64,000 bases of DNA from contig NZ_SNYO01000001.1 in assembly GCF_004363095.1 (NCBI RefSeq), positions 310,001-374,000 on the forward strand, given 5' to 3'. Within the stretch, counting starts at the first letter, position 1, and every line of letters begins with the position of its first letter. Under the pieces are notes generated by a model. That model was not told the origin of the DNA and searched no databases. It was given only the letters and a program-made list of their open reading frames with translations. Below are positions 9,430 to 18,649 of the stretch, piece by piece. The translations under genes and the position numbers were made by a program. Source of the DNA: Actinomycetospora succinea. GTDB taxonomy: Bacteria; Actinomycetota; Actinomycetes; Mycobacteriales; Pseudonocardiaceae.

Positions 9430-10085
9430 CCGACGAGGCGCGCGAAGACGACCGTGTTGTCGCGGTACGAGCGGGCGGCGTCGTCGAAGTCGCCGCCGCA
9501 GGTGATCAGCCGGAGCTCGGGGCCCGCGGTGTCGCCGTAGACCTCGAGCCGCGGGAACGCGTCCTTCGGGACCGAGCGCACCGCGGTCACCGAGAAGGTC
9601 CGCGTCGTGCGGTCGGCGAGCGTGACCGTGACCCGGTCACCCGGGCGCAGCGCGCCGAGCCGGTAGAACACCGACGGGCCGTTCGCGGCGGAGTCGACGT
9701 GCCCGAGGATCACGGCGGGCCCGACGCGGCCGGGGGTCGGCGAGCCCCGGTACCAGGCGGCCTCGTCGTAGTCCGGGCCCGGCGCGGGCACCTCGAGCGT
9801 GCCGTCGGGCTGCAGGCCCACGCTGTTCACGGGGCCGGTGACGCCGATGGTGGGGATGTCGAGGGCCACCGGCGGCGAGCCGGTCGCCGGGTCCTGGCGC
9901 GGACCCGTGGCGGGTCCCGCGGGGGGCGCTGTGGCGGGCGGCGCTGTGGCGGCCGGCGCCGCGGCCGGTTCCGGCGGCGCCGCCGTCCCCAGCGCGCCGA
10001 CACCGACCAGCACCAGCCCGAGCACGACGAGCACCCCGACGACGACCGTCAGCACCCGTCGGCGGGGCGGCGTGGGCGGGGTCAT
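9426..10085 (-). CDS. class F sortase, membrane-anchored
   Basis: A 219-residue protein with one N-terminal transmembrane segment (VLTVVVGVLVVLGLVLVGVGAL), a Pro/Ala-rich stalk of about 50 residues and a class F sortase domain. Catalytic residues: His in ILGHVDSAANG, Cys in LRLITCGGDFD and Arg in ARSYRDNTVV. It is a paralogue of the sortase at 8821 and convergent with it. The ATG at 10085 has AGGAG upstream. The HtaA-like GGVETG protein lies upstream on the same strand, separated by a hairpin. Two sortases with different anchors may serve different substrates or steps. Confidence 0.88.
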   Translation of the reverse strand: MTPPTPPRRRVLTVVVGVLVVLGLVLVGVGALGTAAPPEPAAAPAATAPPATAPPAGPATGPRQDPATGSPPVALDIPTIGVTGPVNSVGLQPDGTLEVPAPGPDYDEAAWYRGSPTPGRVGPAVILGHVDSAANGPSVFYRLGALRPGDRVTVTLADRTTRTFSVTAVRSVPKDAFPRLEVYGDTAGPELRLITCGGDFDDAARSYRDNTVVFARLVG

Positions 10086-10117
10086 CGGGGCTCCTGAGTT
10101 CGCGGAGTGCCGTGGTT

Positions 10118-10158
10118 ACTGGCTGGTATCACTCGCTGAGCGAGCGATACCAGCCAGT
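10118..10158. terminator. long inverted repeat between HtaA-like gene and sortase gene
   Basis: An interrupted palindrome of about 20 bp per arm (ACTGGCTGGTATCACTCGCT and its complement, one mismatch) with almost no loop. It lies 20 bp past the stop of the minus-strand gene at 10178 and before the sortase start at 10085. No T-tract follows, as in many actinobacterial terminators. It could instead be an operator for the sortase gene. Confidence 0.6.
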
Positions 10159-10177
10159 GGTCCGGGGGACGGGTGCG

Positions 10178-10972
10178 TCAGCCGCGGTGTGCCCCGGCGC
10201 GGCGCCGGGCCACGAGGCCGACACCGCCGGCCGCGACGAGCGCGGCGACGCCGGCGAGGACCAGCGCGGTGTCCGGACCGCTGGTGGACCCGCCGCCGGT
10301 CTCGACGCCGCCCTGCGGCATCGCCGGCATCTGTCCGGGCAGGTTGACGACGATCGTGGCGACGCCGATGGTCAGCCCGCCCCGGATCGCGTCGGTGCCG
10401 AAGGCCTGGTTCAGGGCGTCGGCGGCGCCCGACGACAGGCGCACGGTCGTGCCGGTCAGCGTGGCGGTGCCCGCGGCGGCGTCGGTCTGGATCGGTTGCA
10501 GCGTCGAGCCGTCGAGGTCGAACAGCACGGCGGACTCGGCGAGCGTCTGGCCGCCGGCACTGACCTTGCCGCTGAGCGTGGCCGGGTTGCCCGGGTCGAT
10601 CACGAAGTCGGTCAGCTCGACCTTGGTGTCGCCCTTGGTCAGGCTCAGCCCGCTGCCGTCGTGCTCGATGCGGCCCTGGACGTACGGGTCGGCGTCGCCC
10701 GGGCGGTAGACGGTGACGTTGCCGCCGGTGATCGGGAACCGCACGCTGCCGTCCTGCAGCGTGGCGTCGCCGATCGTGCCGGGGGTGACCTGCAGCTGAC
10801 CGAGCGCGTCGGTGAAGCCGGAGTCGAGCCGCACGGACGACGACTGGCCGGTGAGGTCGGGGATGGTGGCGATCGGGTCGGCGGCGGCAGCGGTGCCGGC
10901 GCCGAGGCCGGCGAGGGTCAGTGCCGCCGCACCGGTGACGACGGCGGCGGCGAGCCTGCGGCGAATGCTCAC
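10178..10972 (-). CDS. secreted beta-rich surface protein (HtaA-like) with GGVETG anchor signal
   Basis: A 264-residue exported protein. It has a signal peptide (RRRLAAAVVTGAAALTLAGLGAGTAAAA), then about 180 residues of repetitive beta-type sequence (LDSGFTDALGQLQVTPGTIG, GSVRFPITGGNVTVY, TLTGTTVRLSSGAADALN) resembling actinobacterial HtaA-like surface proteins, though family assignment is uncertain. It ends with PQGGVETGGG, a linker, a hydrophobic segment (TALVLAGVAALVAAGGVGLVA) and RRRAGAHRG. The GTG at 10972 is preceded by GAGAGG. The anchor motif matches that of the CHRD protein at 8114, including 19 identical bases, and both flank class F sortases. Confidence 0.75.
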   Translation of the reverse strand: MSIRRRLAAAVVTGAAALTLAGLGAGTAAAADPIATIPDLTGQSSSVRLDSGFTDALGQLQVTPGTIGDATLQDGSVRFPITGGNVTVYRPGDADPYVQGRIEHDGSGLSLTKGDTKVELTDFVIDPGNPATLSGKVSAGGQTLAESAVLFDLDGSTLQPIQTDAAAGTATLTGTTVRLSSGAADALNQAFGTDAIRGGLTIGVATIVVNLPGQMPAMPQGGVETGGGSTSGPDTALVLAGVAALVAAGGVGLVARRRAGAHRG

Positions 10973-11108
10973 GGAAGGGCCTCTCTCCGGGGCCGGCGTC
11001 CTCGCCGACCTGTGCCCGGTCCTCCGTTCGGCTGTGCACAACGGTTCGCGGATCCGCCGATTTCGCGCGATATCGAACCGCCCGCCCCGGCACGTCCGAA
11101 AGCAGTGC

Positions 11109-14100
11109 TCAGCCGGCGCGGGCCAGGTCGTCGTCGGGGTCGACGAGACCGCCCTCGCCCACCGCGTCGTCGACCGTCCCGGCCCCGGCGCGCCACAGGC
11201 GCGCGTAGGCGCCGTCGCGGTCGAGGAGCTCGGCGTGCGTGCCCTCCTCGAGGATCCGCCCGGCGTCGATGACGACGATGTGGTCGGCGCGGGCGGCGGT
11301 GGCGAGCCGGTGGGCGACGACGAACGTGGTGCGCGGCGCCGCGAGGCGCTCGCCGGCCGCCAGCACCGCCCCCTCGGTGGAGGGGTCGAGCGCCGCGGTG
11401 GCCTCGTCGAGCAGCAGCAGCCGCGGGTCGACGAGCTCGGCGCGGGCCAGCGCGACGAGCTGGCGCTGCCCGGCCGACAGGCCCCCGCCCCGCTCGCCGA
11501 CGGGCTGGCGGAAGCCCCCGGGCAGCGAGGCGATCATCTCGAGCGCCCCGACGTCGCGGGCCGCCTGCTCGATGCGCGCCGGCGTGGCGTCCGGGTCGCC
11601 GTAGGCGATGTTGGTGGCGACGTCGCCGACGAACAGGTGCGCCTCCTGCGGCACGACGCCCAGGCGCCGGTGCAGCGTCGCCAGGTCGTGCTCGCGGACG
11701 TCCACGCCGTCGATCAGCACGCTGCCCGAGGAGGCGTCGTAGAACCGGGCGACGAGCTTGACCACCGTCGACTTGCCCGCGCCGGTGGCCCCGACCAGCG
11801 CGACCGTCTGCCCGGCCGGCACGTGCAGCGAGAAGTCGGCGAGCGCCGGGGTCTCCGCGCCCGAGTACGAGAAGCCGACGTCGCGCAGCTCGACCTCGCC
11901 GCGCAGGTCGTCGACCACCACCGGGTGCTCCGGGGCGGGCACCGAGGTCGGCGTGCGCAGCAGCTCGCCGATGCGGGTGAGCCCGACGCGGGCCTGCTGG
12001 TAGCCGTCGAAGACCTGCGAGAGCTGCTGTACCGGGCCGAAGAACATCGCCAGGTACAGCAGGAACGCGGCGAGGATGCCGGGGGACAGGCCGCCGGTGG
12101 CGACGCGCGCGGCCCCGACGCCGAGCACCACTGCCTGCGCGAGGTCGGAGAGCATCGCCGCGAACGGGAAGTACGTGGCGATGAGGCGCTGGGCGCGCAG
12201 CCGCGCCCGGCGGTAGGCGTCGCTGTTGTCGGCGAAGGTGGCCGCCGAGATCTCCTCGTGGGTGTGCGCCTGGGCGACGCGCAGCCCGGCCACGTTCTCC
12301 TGCAGGTCGGCGTTGACGACGCTGACCCGCTCGCGCGCCTCGGCGTAGGCCGCCGACGACAGCCGCCGGAAGATCACCGTGGCCACGATCAGCACGGGCA
12401 TGACCGCCAGCGCGACCAGCGCGAGCTCGACGTCGGTGACCAGCAGGGCCACCGCGACGCCGATGATCGTCAGGAGGGCGACGAACGCCTGCGCGAGCCC
12501 GGTCTGCAGGAACGTGGAGAGCGCGTCGACGTCCGTGGTCATCCGGGTCATGATCCGGCCGCCGAGCTCGCGCTCGTAGAAGTCGAGACCGAGGCGCTGC
12601 AGGTGGGCGAAGCTGCGGGTGCGCAGCAGGAACAGCCGTCCCTCGCCGATCCGCGCGGTCAGCACGGTCTGTGCGGCCACCACGAACCAGTCGAGGGCGA
12701 CCACGACCACGCCGACCCCGACGGCCAGCCACAGCACGTCGAGCGAGCGCCCCTGGATGCCGCCGTCGACGGCGAGGCGCGCGAGCGAGGGGAACGCGAC
12801 GGTGGCGGCCGCGTCGAGCGCGACGAGCACGACCGCCAGGAGCAGGGCCCAGCGCACCGGGCGCAGCAGGCGTCCGAGGCGGAACGCGGGGTCGGGTGCC
12901 GTCGGGTCCTCGCCGTGGAGGTCCGGTTCCTCGGTGGCGGGCGGCAGGCGGTCGAGCTGGGCGCGGATCTCCGGGGAGGCGCCGCCGTCGATGCCGCCCG
13001 CGAGCGCCTCCGACCCGGCCGCGACGGTGGCCGGGGCGGGCGCGGGGACGGGCTCGTCGGGCGCGGGGTCGTCGGGCCAGAGCGAGCGGGTGAGGTCGGG
13101 GGCGGGCTCGGAGTCCGACTCGGAGTCCGACTCGGAGTCCGACTCGTCCGGCACCCGCCCGGTCTCGTCGATGCGTTCCGCCGGTCCCGCGAGCAGCTCG
13201 CGGAAGAGCCGGCAACGCCCCTCGAGCTCGGTGCGCGTGCCGACGTCGACGACCCGGCCGCCGTCGAGGACCGCGATGCGGTCGGCCAGGGCGAGCGTGG
13301 AGCGCCGGTGCGCGATGACGACGGTGGTGCGCCGGGCGGTGACCGCGCGCAGCGTCTCGCCGATCGCGGCCTCGGTGGTGGCGTCGACCGCCGAGGTGGC
13401 GTCGTCGAGGACGAGCACCCGGGGGTCGTAGAGCAGGGCGCGGGCGAGCGCCACGCGCTGGCGCTGGCCGCCCGACAGCGTGAGCCCGCGCTCGCCGACG
13501 CGGGTGTCGTAGCCCTCGGGCAGCGCGGTGATGAACGCGTCGGCCTGCGCGGCGACGGCGGCCGCGCGGATCTGCTCCTCGGTCGCGTCCGGGCACCCGT
13601 AGGCGATGTTGGCGCGCACCGTGTCGGAGAAGAGGAACGCCTCCTCGAACACGACGCCGACCGCGTGGCGCAGCGAGTCGAGGCGCAGGTCGCGCACGTC
13701 GACGAGGTCGTCGGGCGGGCCGATGCGCAGCGCGCCGCCCTGGACGTCGTAGAACCGGGGCGTCAGCAGCGCCACCGTCGACTTGCCGGAGCCCGCGGTG
13801 CCGACCAGGGCCACCGTCTCGCCCGGCGTGATGTCGAGCGTGAGCCCGTCGAGCACCGGCTCGCTGCGCGCGTAGCCGAAGCGCACGTCGTCGAGCCGCA
13901 CGCCGAGCGGGCCGTCGGGCACCGCGCGGGCCGCGTCCGCGTCGACGATGTCGGGCTGGGAGTCGATGAGCTCGTAGACGCGCTCGACGCCGGCGCGGGC
14001 GAGCTGGCCCATGACGACCAGCCCCGCGACGAGGCGCGCCGGCCCGACCAGCGCGGCGATGTAGGAGGTGAACGCCACGAACACGCCCAGCGAGATGGAC

Positions 14101-14822
14101 CCGTTGACCGCCATCGCGCCGCCGAGCGCGAACACCACGAGCTGCCCGACGGTGGGCAGCGCCGAGAGCGTGGGCGTCAGGCGGGCGTTGAGGTGCGCCG
14201 CGCGGAGCCGTTCCGCGTAGAGCCGCCGCGCCGCCGCGCGCAGCCGGCCGACCTCGCGGGTCTCCTGGCCGAAGCCCTTGACGACGCGGACGCCGGTGAC
14301 CGTCTCCTCGACGTGCTGGGCGACCTCGGCGGCGCGCTGCTGCGCCGACCACGTCGCGGGGAACAGCCGCCGGCGCAGCCGCGCGGTGAACACGACGCCG
14401 AGCGGCAGCACGATCAGCGAGACCGCCGTGAGCAGCGGCGACAGGAACAGCATGATCACGATCGACACGACGAGCTGGCCGAGCGTGCCCGCCACCAGCG
14501 GGACCATGCCCAGCAGGCCCTGGACCTGCTGGAGATCGGAGTTCGCGCGCGAGACCACCTGGCCCGTGCGCAGCGCGTCCTGCTTCGGGCCGTCGAGGCG
14601 CGACACGGACCCGAACACCCGGCGCCGCAGGTCGTGCTGCACGCCCAGCGAGAGCCGCCCGCCGAGGTAGCGGCGCAGGAACGCCGCGCCGAAGCGCACG
14701 AGCGCGATCGCGGTCAGCCCGCCGACCAGCCACCCCAGCCCCTCGGTGGAGCCGGCGACGGCGCGGTCGACGGCGGTGCCGATGATCAGCGGGCCGACGG
14801 CCTCGAGGCTCACGCCGAACAC
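11109..14822 (-). CDS. fused two-in-one ABC exporter (TMD-NBD-TMD-NBD)
   Basis: A very large protein (1237 residues from the GTG at 14822) in which two ABC half-exporters are fused. NBD1 has the P-loop GTAGSGKST, signature LSGGQRQ and Walker B VLVLDDAT, with Asp in place of the catalytic Glu. NBD2 has [16 protein letters not shown] and the canonical LLLLDEAT. This asymmetry is typical of heterodimeric exporters with one degenerate site. A Glu/Ser/Asp repeat linker joins the halves near 13111. Sensible exporter sequence continues upstream of the GTG (RGWVRRLARDCWRHRALSV) to about 14935, with no canonical start codon before the in-frame stop at 14973, so the true N-terminus is unresolved. Likely exports lipids, peptides or drugs. 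Confidence 0.88.
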   Translation of the reverse strand: MFGVSLEAVGPLIIGTAVDRAVAGSTEGLGWLVGGLTAIALVRFGAAFLRRYLGGRLSLGVQHDLRRRVFGSVSRLDGPKQDALRTGQVVSRANSDLQQVQGLLGMVPLVAGTLGQLVVSIVIMLFLSPLLTAVSLIVLPLGVVFTARLRRRLFPATWSAQQRAAEVAQHVEETVTGVRVVKGFGQETREVGRLRAAARRLYAERLRAAHLNARLTPTLSALPTVGQLVVFALGGAMAVNGSISLGVFVAFTSYIAALVGPARLVAGLVVMGQLARAGVERVYELIDSQPDIVDADAARAVPDGPLGVRLDDVRFGYARSEPVLDGLTLDITPGETVALVGTAGSGKSTVALLTPRFYDVQGGALRIGPPDDLVDVRDLRLDSLRHAVGVVFEEAFLFSDTVRANIAYGCPDATEEQIRAAAVAAQADAFITALPEGYDTRVGERGLTLSGGQRQRVALARALLYDPRVLVLDDATSAVDATTEAAIGETLRAVTARRTTVVIAHRRSTLALADRIAVLDGGRVVDVGTRTELEGRCRLFRELLAGPAERIDETGRVPDESDSESDSESDSEPAPDLTRSLWPDDPAPDEPVPAPAPATVAAGSEALAGGIDGGASPEIRAQLDRLPPATEEPDLHGEDPTAPDPAFRLGRLLRPVRWALLLAVVLVALDAAATVAFPSLARLAVDGGIQGRSLDVLWLAVGVGVVVVALDWFVVAAQTVLTARIGEGRLFLLRTRSFAHLQRLGLDFYERELGGRIMTRMTTDVDALSTFLQTGLAQAFVALLTIIGVAVALLVTDVELALVALAVMPVLIVATVIFRRLSSAAYAEARERVSVVNADLQENVAGLRVAQAHTHEEISAATFADNSDAYRRARLRAQRLIATYFPFAAMLSDLAQAVVLGVGAARVATGGLSPGILAAFLLYLAMFFGPVQQLSQVFDGYQQARVGLTRIGELLRTPTSVPAPEHPVVVDDLRGEVELRDVGFSYSGAETPALADFSLHVPAGQTVALVGATGAGKSTVVKLVARFYDASSGSVLIDGVDVREHDLATLHRRLGVVPQEAHLFVGDVATNIAYGDPDATPARIEQAARDVGALEMIASLPGGFRQPVGERGGGLSAGQRQLVALARAELVDPRLLLLDEATAALDPSTEGAVLAAGERLAAPRTTFVVAHRLATAARADHIVVIDAGRILEEGTHAELLDRDGAYARLWRAGAGTVDDAVGEGGLVDPDDDLARAG
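13111..13146 (-). repeat. three perfect 12-bp direct repeats in the ABC exporter linker
   Basis: GAGTCCGACTCG occurs three times head to tail and encodes an acidic [11 protein letters not shown] tract on the gene strand, in the linker between the two half-transporters. Confidence 0.9.
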
Positions 14823-15051
14823 GGAGGCGGTGAGGGCGGCGACCGACAGCGCCCGGTGGCGCCAGCAGTCGCGGGCGAGACGCCGGACCCAGCCGCGTGC
14901 GGGACGGGTCGGCGCAGACGTGCGCTCCGTGGTGCCCTCCGGGGTGTGGTGGTGAGGTGAGCGCCCTCCAGGTTAGGGCCGCCCCCCGACAGCCCGCCGC
15001 GCGCGAGGACCCGGACGTGACGAACCCCCGCCGCCGTGGTCAAATGTCGGC

Positions 15052-15129
15052 GTGCAGCACTTCCTCCTCGGCCCCCTGTGGGAGAGCCGTCGTGCGCACC
15101 TGTTCGACCAGCGGTGTTGCCGGGCCTGA
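15052..15129 (+). CDS. Cys-Cys leader peptide upstream of cysteine dioxygenase
   Basis: A 25-codon reading frame, GTG to TGA, whose product contains ESRRAHLFDQ and ends RCCRA, with adjacent cysteine codons TGT TGC two codons before the last. The Arg-rich SRRxHxxxxRxC pattern resembles small putative leader peptides found before sulfur-metabolism genes in actinobacteria. Leaderless Cys-rich upstream frames acting as cysteine-responsive attenuators are established in mycobacteria. It ends 132 bp before the cysteine dioxygenase start. A possible stem GTCGCG/CGCGAC follows near 15140-15160. No Shine-Dalgarno is obvious, so translation may be leaderless. Confidence 0.6.
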   Translation: MQHFLLGPLWESRRAHLFDQRCCRA

Positions 15130-15261
15130 CGAGACGGGTCGCGTGCCAACCGGGCGCGACATCCCCCTCGCCCGCGCACCGCCCCGCCCTCCTGGAGATC
15201 CGGCCGACGACGGCCGGTGGCGCGTGTGCGCGGACGCCCGCACTCCCGGAGGAACGAGTCC

Positions 15262-15870
15262 GTGACCGCCCTGGTCGACCACCCCGCGCACGCCAGTCAC
15301 ACCTTCACCCGCCCCCGCTCCCGCCGTCCCGACGTGCGGCGCTGGCAGGACGGCCCCACCCCGGCGAGCCTCGCCGACCTGCTCGCGCTCACCCGTGAGG
15401 TGGCCGCCGAGGTCGACGCCGGCCGCCACACCGTCGAGGTCGACCCCGTGCACCGCTGGTCGCGGCGCCTGCACGCCGACGAGCACCTCGACGTCTGGCT
15501 GATCTCCTGGGCCACCGACCAGGCCGCCGAGCTGCACGACCACGGCGGCTCGCTCGGCGCGCTCACCGTCGTGCGCGGCTCGCTGACCGAGTGGCGCTGG
15601 ACGGCCGGCAGCGACGAGGACGGCACCTGCCCCGCCGAGGAGCTGCCCGCGCGCGGCCCCGGGCTGCGGCGCCGCGCGATCGACGCCGGCCGCGGCGTCG
15701 CGTTCGGCCTCGGCCACGTGCACGACGTGTCCAACCGCGCCGCCCCGACCGCGGTCAGCGTGCACGCCTACTCGCCGCCGCTGTCGGCGATGTCGTACTA
15801 CGGCGTCGAGGCGGGCGTGCTGCGCCGCACGCGCTCGGAGCTCGTGGCGCCGGGACAATCGCCGGAGTGA
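15262..15870 (+). CDS. cysteine dioxygenase family protein
   Basis: A 202-residue cupin protein. The iron ligands are visible as two His in ELHDHGGS and a third in GLGHVHDV. The Gly after the first pair replaces the crosslinking Cys of mammalian enzymes, which is usual in bacterial CDOs. It oxidises L-cysteine to cysteine sulfinate. The GTG at 15262 has GGAGGAA 8 bp upstream, and the stop overlaps a possible rhodanese start (GTGA). The position behind a Cys-Cys leader peptide and before a sulfurtransferase supports a cysteine catabolism or homeostasis role. A related thiol dioxygenase substrate cannot be excluded. Confidence 0.88.
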   Translation: MTALVDHPAHASHTFTRPRSRRPDVRRWQDGPTPASLADLLALTREVAAEVDAGRHTVEVDPVHRWSRRLHADEHLDVWLISWATDQAAELHDHGGSLGALTVVRGSLTEWRWTAGSDEDGTCPAEELPARGPGLRRRAIDAGRGVAFGLGHVHDVSNRAAPTAVSVHAYSPPLSAMSYYGVEAGVLRRTRSELVAPGQSPE

Positions 15871-15881
15871 AGGCAGCCCGA

Positions 15882-16313
15882 GTGAGCACGATCCACGACC
15901 TCCTCGCCGACGCCCGGTCCCGCCTGCACCGTCTCGACCCGTCCGCGGCGGCCGCGGCGGTCGAGGACGGCGCGCGGCTGGTCGACATCCGCCCCGGGTG
16001 GCAGCGCCTCGACGAGGGCACGGTGCCCGGCGCGCTGGTGATCGAGCGCAACCACCTCGAGTGGCGCCTCGACCCCGCCTCCGACGCCCGCGTCGCCGAG
16101 GCGACCGATCACGACCAGCAGTGGATCGTGCTGTGCTCCGAGGGCTACACGTCGTCGCTGGCCGCGGCGGCCCTGCAGGACCTCGGCCTGCACCGCGCCA
16201 CCGACGTCGCCGGCGGGTTCCGCGCCTGGGCGGCCGACGGCCTCCCGACCGGGCCGGGGTCCGACGAGCGGCCCGACTACGCGAAGGACCCTGGCCCGTC
16301 ACACGGCCACTGA
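15882..16313 (+). CDS. rhodanese-like sulfurtransferase
   Basis: A single-domain rhodanese of 143 residues. The active-site loop is VLCSEGYTSS, with Cys at the persulfide position, followed by GFRAWAADGLP, typical of the C-terminus of the fold. Sulfur from cysteine-derived compounds would be carried as a protein persulfide. The GTG at 15882 has a GAAGG ribosome site; a GTG at 15867 overlaps the cysteine dioxygenase stop and is the alternative. Its place directly after cysteine dioxygenase is a recurrent actinobacterial arrangement and suggests joint action on sulfite, thiosulfate or sulfane sulfur. Confidence 0.88.
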   Translation: MSTIHDLLADARSRLHRLDPSAAAAAVEDGARLVDIRPGWQRLDEGTVPGALVIERNHLEWRLDPASDARVAEATDHDQQWIVLCSEGYTSSLAAAALQDLGLHRATDVAGGFRAWAADGLPTGPGSDERPDYAKDPGPSHGH

Positions 16314-16327
16314 GCGATGATCCGGGC

Positions 16328-17980
16328 GTGACCGCGCCCCAGACCTGGATCACCGAGCTGACACCGCTGTCGTTCCTGCGCCGCTCCGCCGACGTCTACC
16401 CGGACAAGACGGCGATCGTGCACGGCACGCAGCGCATCTCCTACGCGCAGTTCGCCGAGCAGGCCCAGCGCCTGGCCCGCGGCCTGCGGGCGAGCGGGAT
16501 CGCGCCGGGCGACCGGGTGGCGTGCCTGCTGCCGAACGTGCCGCCGATGCTCGTCGCGCACTTCGGCGTGCCGCTGGCCGGGGCGGTGCTCGTGGCGGTC
16601 AACACGCGCCTGTCGAGCGAGGAGGTCCGCTACATCCTCGACCACGCGCAGGCGAGCGTGCTGGTCGTCGACTCGGCGCTGTGGGGCACCGTCGAGCCGA
16701 TCGCGGGCTCGCTGGAGACCGTGCGCGAGATCGTCACCCTCGTCGACCCGCAGGGCCCCGACGCCGGCGCGTCGGTCGAGGGGACGACGTGGGACGCCCT
16801 GCTGGCCCGCGGCGACGAGGGCGACGACCTGGCGTGGGAGGTCGCCGACGAGCGCTCCACGATCAGCATCAACTACACCAGCGGCACCACGGGGCGTCCC
16901 AAGGGCGTCCAGTACCACCACCGCGGCGCCTACCTGAACTCCTTCGGCGAGATCGTCCACAGCTACCACGACCCGTCGTCGGTCTACCTGTGGACGCTGC
17001 CGATGTTCCACTGCAACGGGTGGTGCACGCCCTGGGCGATCACGGCGATCGGCGGCACGCACGTGTGCCTGCGCGAGGTGCGCGGGGACGCGATCTGGGC
17101 CCTCATCGGCGAGCACCGGGTCACCCACCTCAACGGCGCCCCCACGGTCGTCACCACGATCATGAACGCGGCCGAGGCGCGGACGCTGGACTACGCGCTG
17201 GTCGTGACCACCGCGGGCGCCCCGCCGAGCCCGACGACCATCCTCGAGATGGAGAAGATGGGCTTCCGGATCGTGCACGTCTACGGGCTCACCGAGACCT
17301 ACGGGCCGTACTCCGTGTGCCAGTGGCAGGAGGAGTGGCGCGGGCTCGAGGAGCACGCGCGGGCGAAGCTGCAGGCCCGTCAGGGCGTCGGGATGCTGCA
17401 GACCGAGCCGCTGCGCGTCGTCGAGACCCTCGGCGACGACGTCACCGACTGGGCGTCCGTGCAGCTCGTCGACGTGCCCCACGACGGCGAGACCATGGGC
17501 GAGATCGTCATGCAGGGCAACAACGTCATGTCCGGCTACTTCCGCGACCCCGACGCGACGGCCAAGGCGTTCGCCGGCGGCTGGTACCACTCCGGCGACC
17601 TCGGGGTGATGCACCCGGACGGCTACGTCGAGCTGCGCGACCGCGCCAAGGACGTCGTCATCTCCGGCGGCGAGAACATCTCCACCGTCGAGGTCGAGCA
17701 GGCCGTCCTCTCGCACCCCGCGGTGCTCGAGGCGGCCGTCGTCGGGGTGCCGGACGAGAAGTGGGGCGAGCGGCCCAAGGCGTTCGTCATCCTGCGCTCC
17801 GGGCAGTCGGCGGAGCCCGAGGCGATCATCGACCACGTCAAGGGCGCCATCGCCCGCTACAAGGCCCCGCGCGACGTCGAGATCGTCGACGAGCTGCCGA
17901 AGACGTCGACCGGGAAGATCCAGAAGTTCGAGCTCCGCGCCAAGGAGTGGGGCGACAGCGCCACCCGCATCCGCGGCTGA
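16328..17980 (+). CDS. acyl-CoA synthetase (AMP-binding, AlkK/DmdB-like)
   Basis: A 550-residue ANL-superfamily ligase with all core motifs: YTSGTTGRPKGV (P-loop), VYGLTETYGP, YHSGDLGVMHPDGY, DRAKDVVISGGENIS and the C-terminal lysine in PKTSTGKIQKF. These enzymes activate a carboxylate with ATP and form its CoA thioester. Length and motif spacing resemble medium-chain and methylthiopropionate-type ligases rather than NRPS domains. It begins 14 bp after the rhodanese and on the same strand, so it is probably in the cysteine dioxygenase operon, which hints at a sulfur-containing acid. That substrate is inference only. Confidence 0.88.
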   Translation: MTAPQTWITELTPLSFLRRSADVYPDKTAIVHGTQRISYAQFAEQAQRLARGLRASGIAPGDRVACLLPNVPPMLVAHFGVPLAGAVLVAVNTRLSSEEVRYILDHAQASVLVVDSALWGTVEPIAGSLETVREIVTLVDPQGPDAGASVEGTTWDALLARGDEGDDLAWEVADERSTISINYTSGTTGRPKGVQYHHRGAYLNSFGEIVHSYHDPSSVYLWTLPMFHCNGWCTPWAITAIGGTHVCLREVRGDAIWALIGEHRVTHLNGAPTVVTTIMNAAEARTLDYALVVTTAGAPPSPTTILEMEKMGFRIVHVYGLTETYGPYSVCQWQEEWRGLEEHARAKLQARQGVGMLQTEPLRVVETLGDDVTDWASVQLVDVPHDGETMGEIVMQGNNVMSGYFRDPDATAKAFAGGWYHSGDLGVMHPDGYVELRDRAKDVVISGGENISTVEVEQAVLSHPAVLEAAVVGVPDEKWGERPKAFVILRSGQSAEPEAIIDHVKGAIARYKAPRDVEIVDELPKTSTGKIQKFELRAKEWGDSATRIRG

Positions 17981-18078
17981 GCCTCCCGGCGCACGCCACG
18001 CATGCCGGGGGGCGGTGGCGGGAAACGCTGCGGGACGGCGGAGACTGTCCGCCGAGTAGCGATGAGGAGCGAGGACGC

Positions 18079-18630
18079 GTGAGCGAGGAGTCTGTGGAAC
18101 GGGGCGAAGCCGTCCTGGACAACGACATGACGAGCTTGGACGCCGAGCCGTCCGTCATCCTGGACGAGGACCGCCTGGACGCCGACCCGCTCGAGGACGG
18201 CATGGACGCCCCCGAGGGCTACAGCCGGGACGTCCGGCTCGGCGGCACCCAGGAGTGGGAGACCGAGTCGCCCAGCATCGACTACCGCCTGCCGCAGGAG
18301 GAGCCGGAGACCGAGGCCGAGCAGCCCCCGGACCGGCCGCTCGCGGACACGCCGATCGACGAGCTCGACGAGTCGGTCGACGACCCGGAGAACGCCGTCG
18401 ACGGCGTGGGCGGCGCGGTCGTGCTCGACCCCGACGGTGCCGACGGCGTCACCGAGGGCGAGCGCCTGGCCGACGAGGAGCGCGAGGTCGAGCTGGGGGT
18501 GTCGTCGGCGGCCGGTAGCGCCGAGGCGACCGGTCTGCCCGCCGACGACGCGATCGGCGAGGTCGCGGCCATCGACAACGAGCCGGGCACCGTCGAGGAG
18601 CAGGCCATGCGCGTGGAGCAGGAGAACTGA
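18079..18630 (+). CDS. DUF5709 family acidic protein
   Basis: A 183-residue, strongly acidic protein (many Asp/Glu runs, for example PLEDGMDAPEGYSRD and DYRLPQEEPETEAEQ) with no membrane segment. The pattern matches the actinobacterial DUF5709 family of unknown function. GAGGAGC lies a few bases before the GTG start. Composition suggests a disordered or stress-related soluble protein. It stands alone between the acyl-CoA ligase and a small membrane protein. Confidence 0.75.
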   Translation: MSEESVERGEAVLDNDMTSLDAEPSVILDEDRLDADPLEDGMDAPEGYSRDVRLGGTQEWETESPSIDYRLPQEEPETEAEQPPDRPLADTPIDELDESVDDPENAVDGVGGAVVLDPDGADGVTEGERLADEEREVELGVSSAAGSAEATGLPADDAIGEVAAIDNEPGTVEEQAMRVEQEN

Positions 18631-18649
18631 GCAGCATGGGGACAGCGCC

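Noticed and set aside
10812-14960. A 1382-codon plus-strand open frame opposite the ABC exporter
   Set aside because: Same antisense GC artefact; the minus strand encodes all ABC motifs.
15040-15130. Glycine riboswitch suggested by GTGGGAGAGCC upstream of cysteine dioxygenase
   Set aside because: The conserved second half of a glycine aptamer (CCGAAGG..GCAA) is missing, and the same bases are better explained as codons of the Cys-Cys leader peptide.
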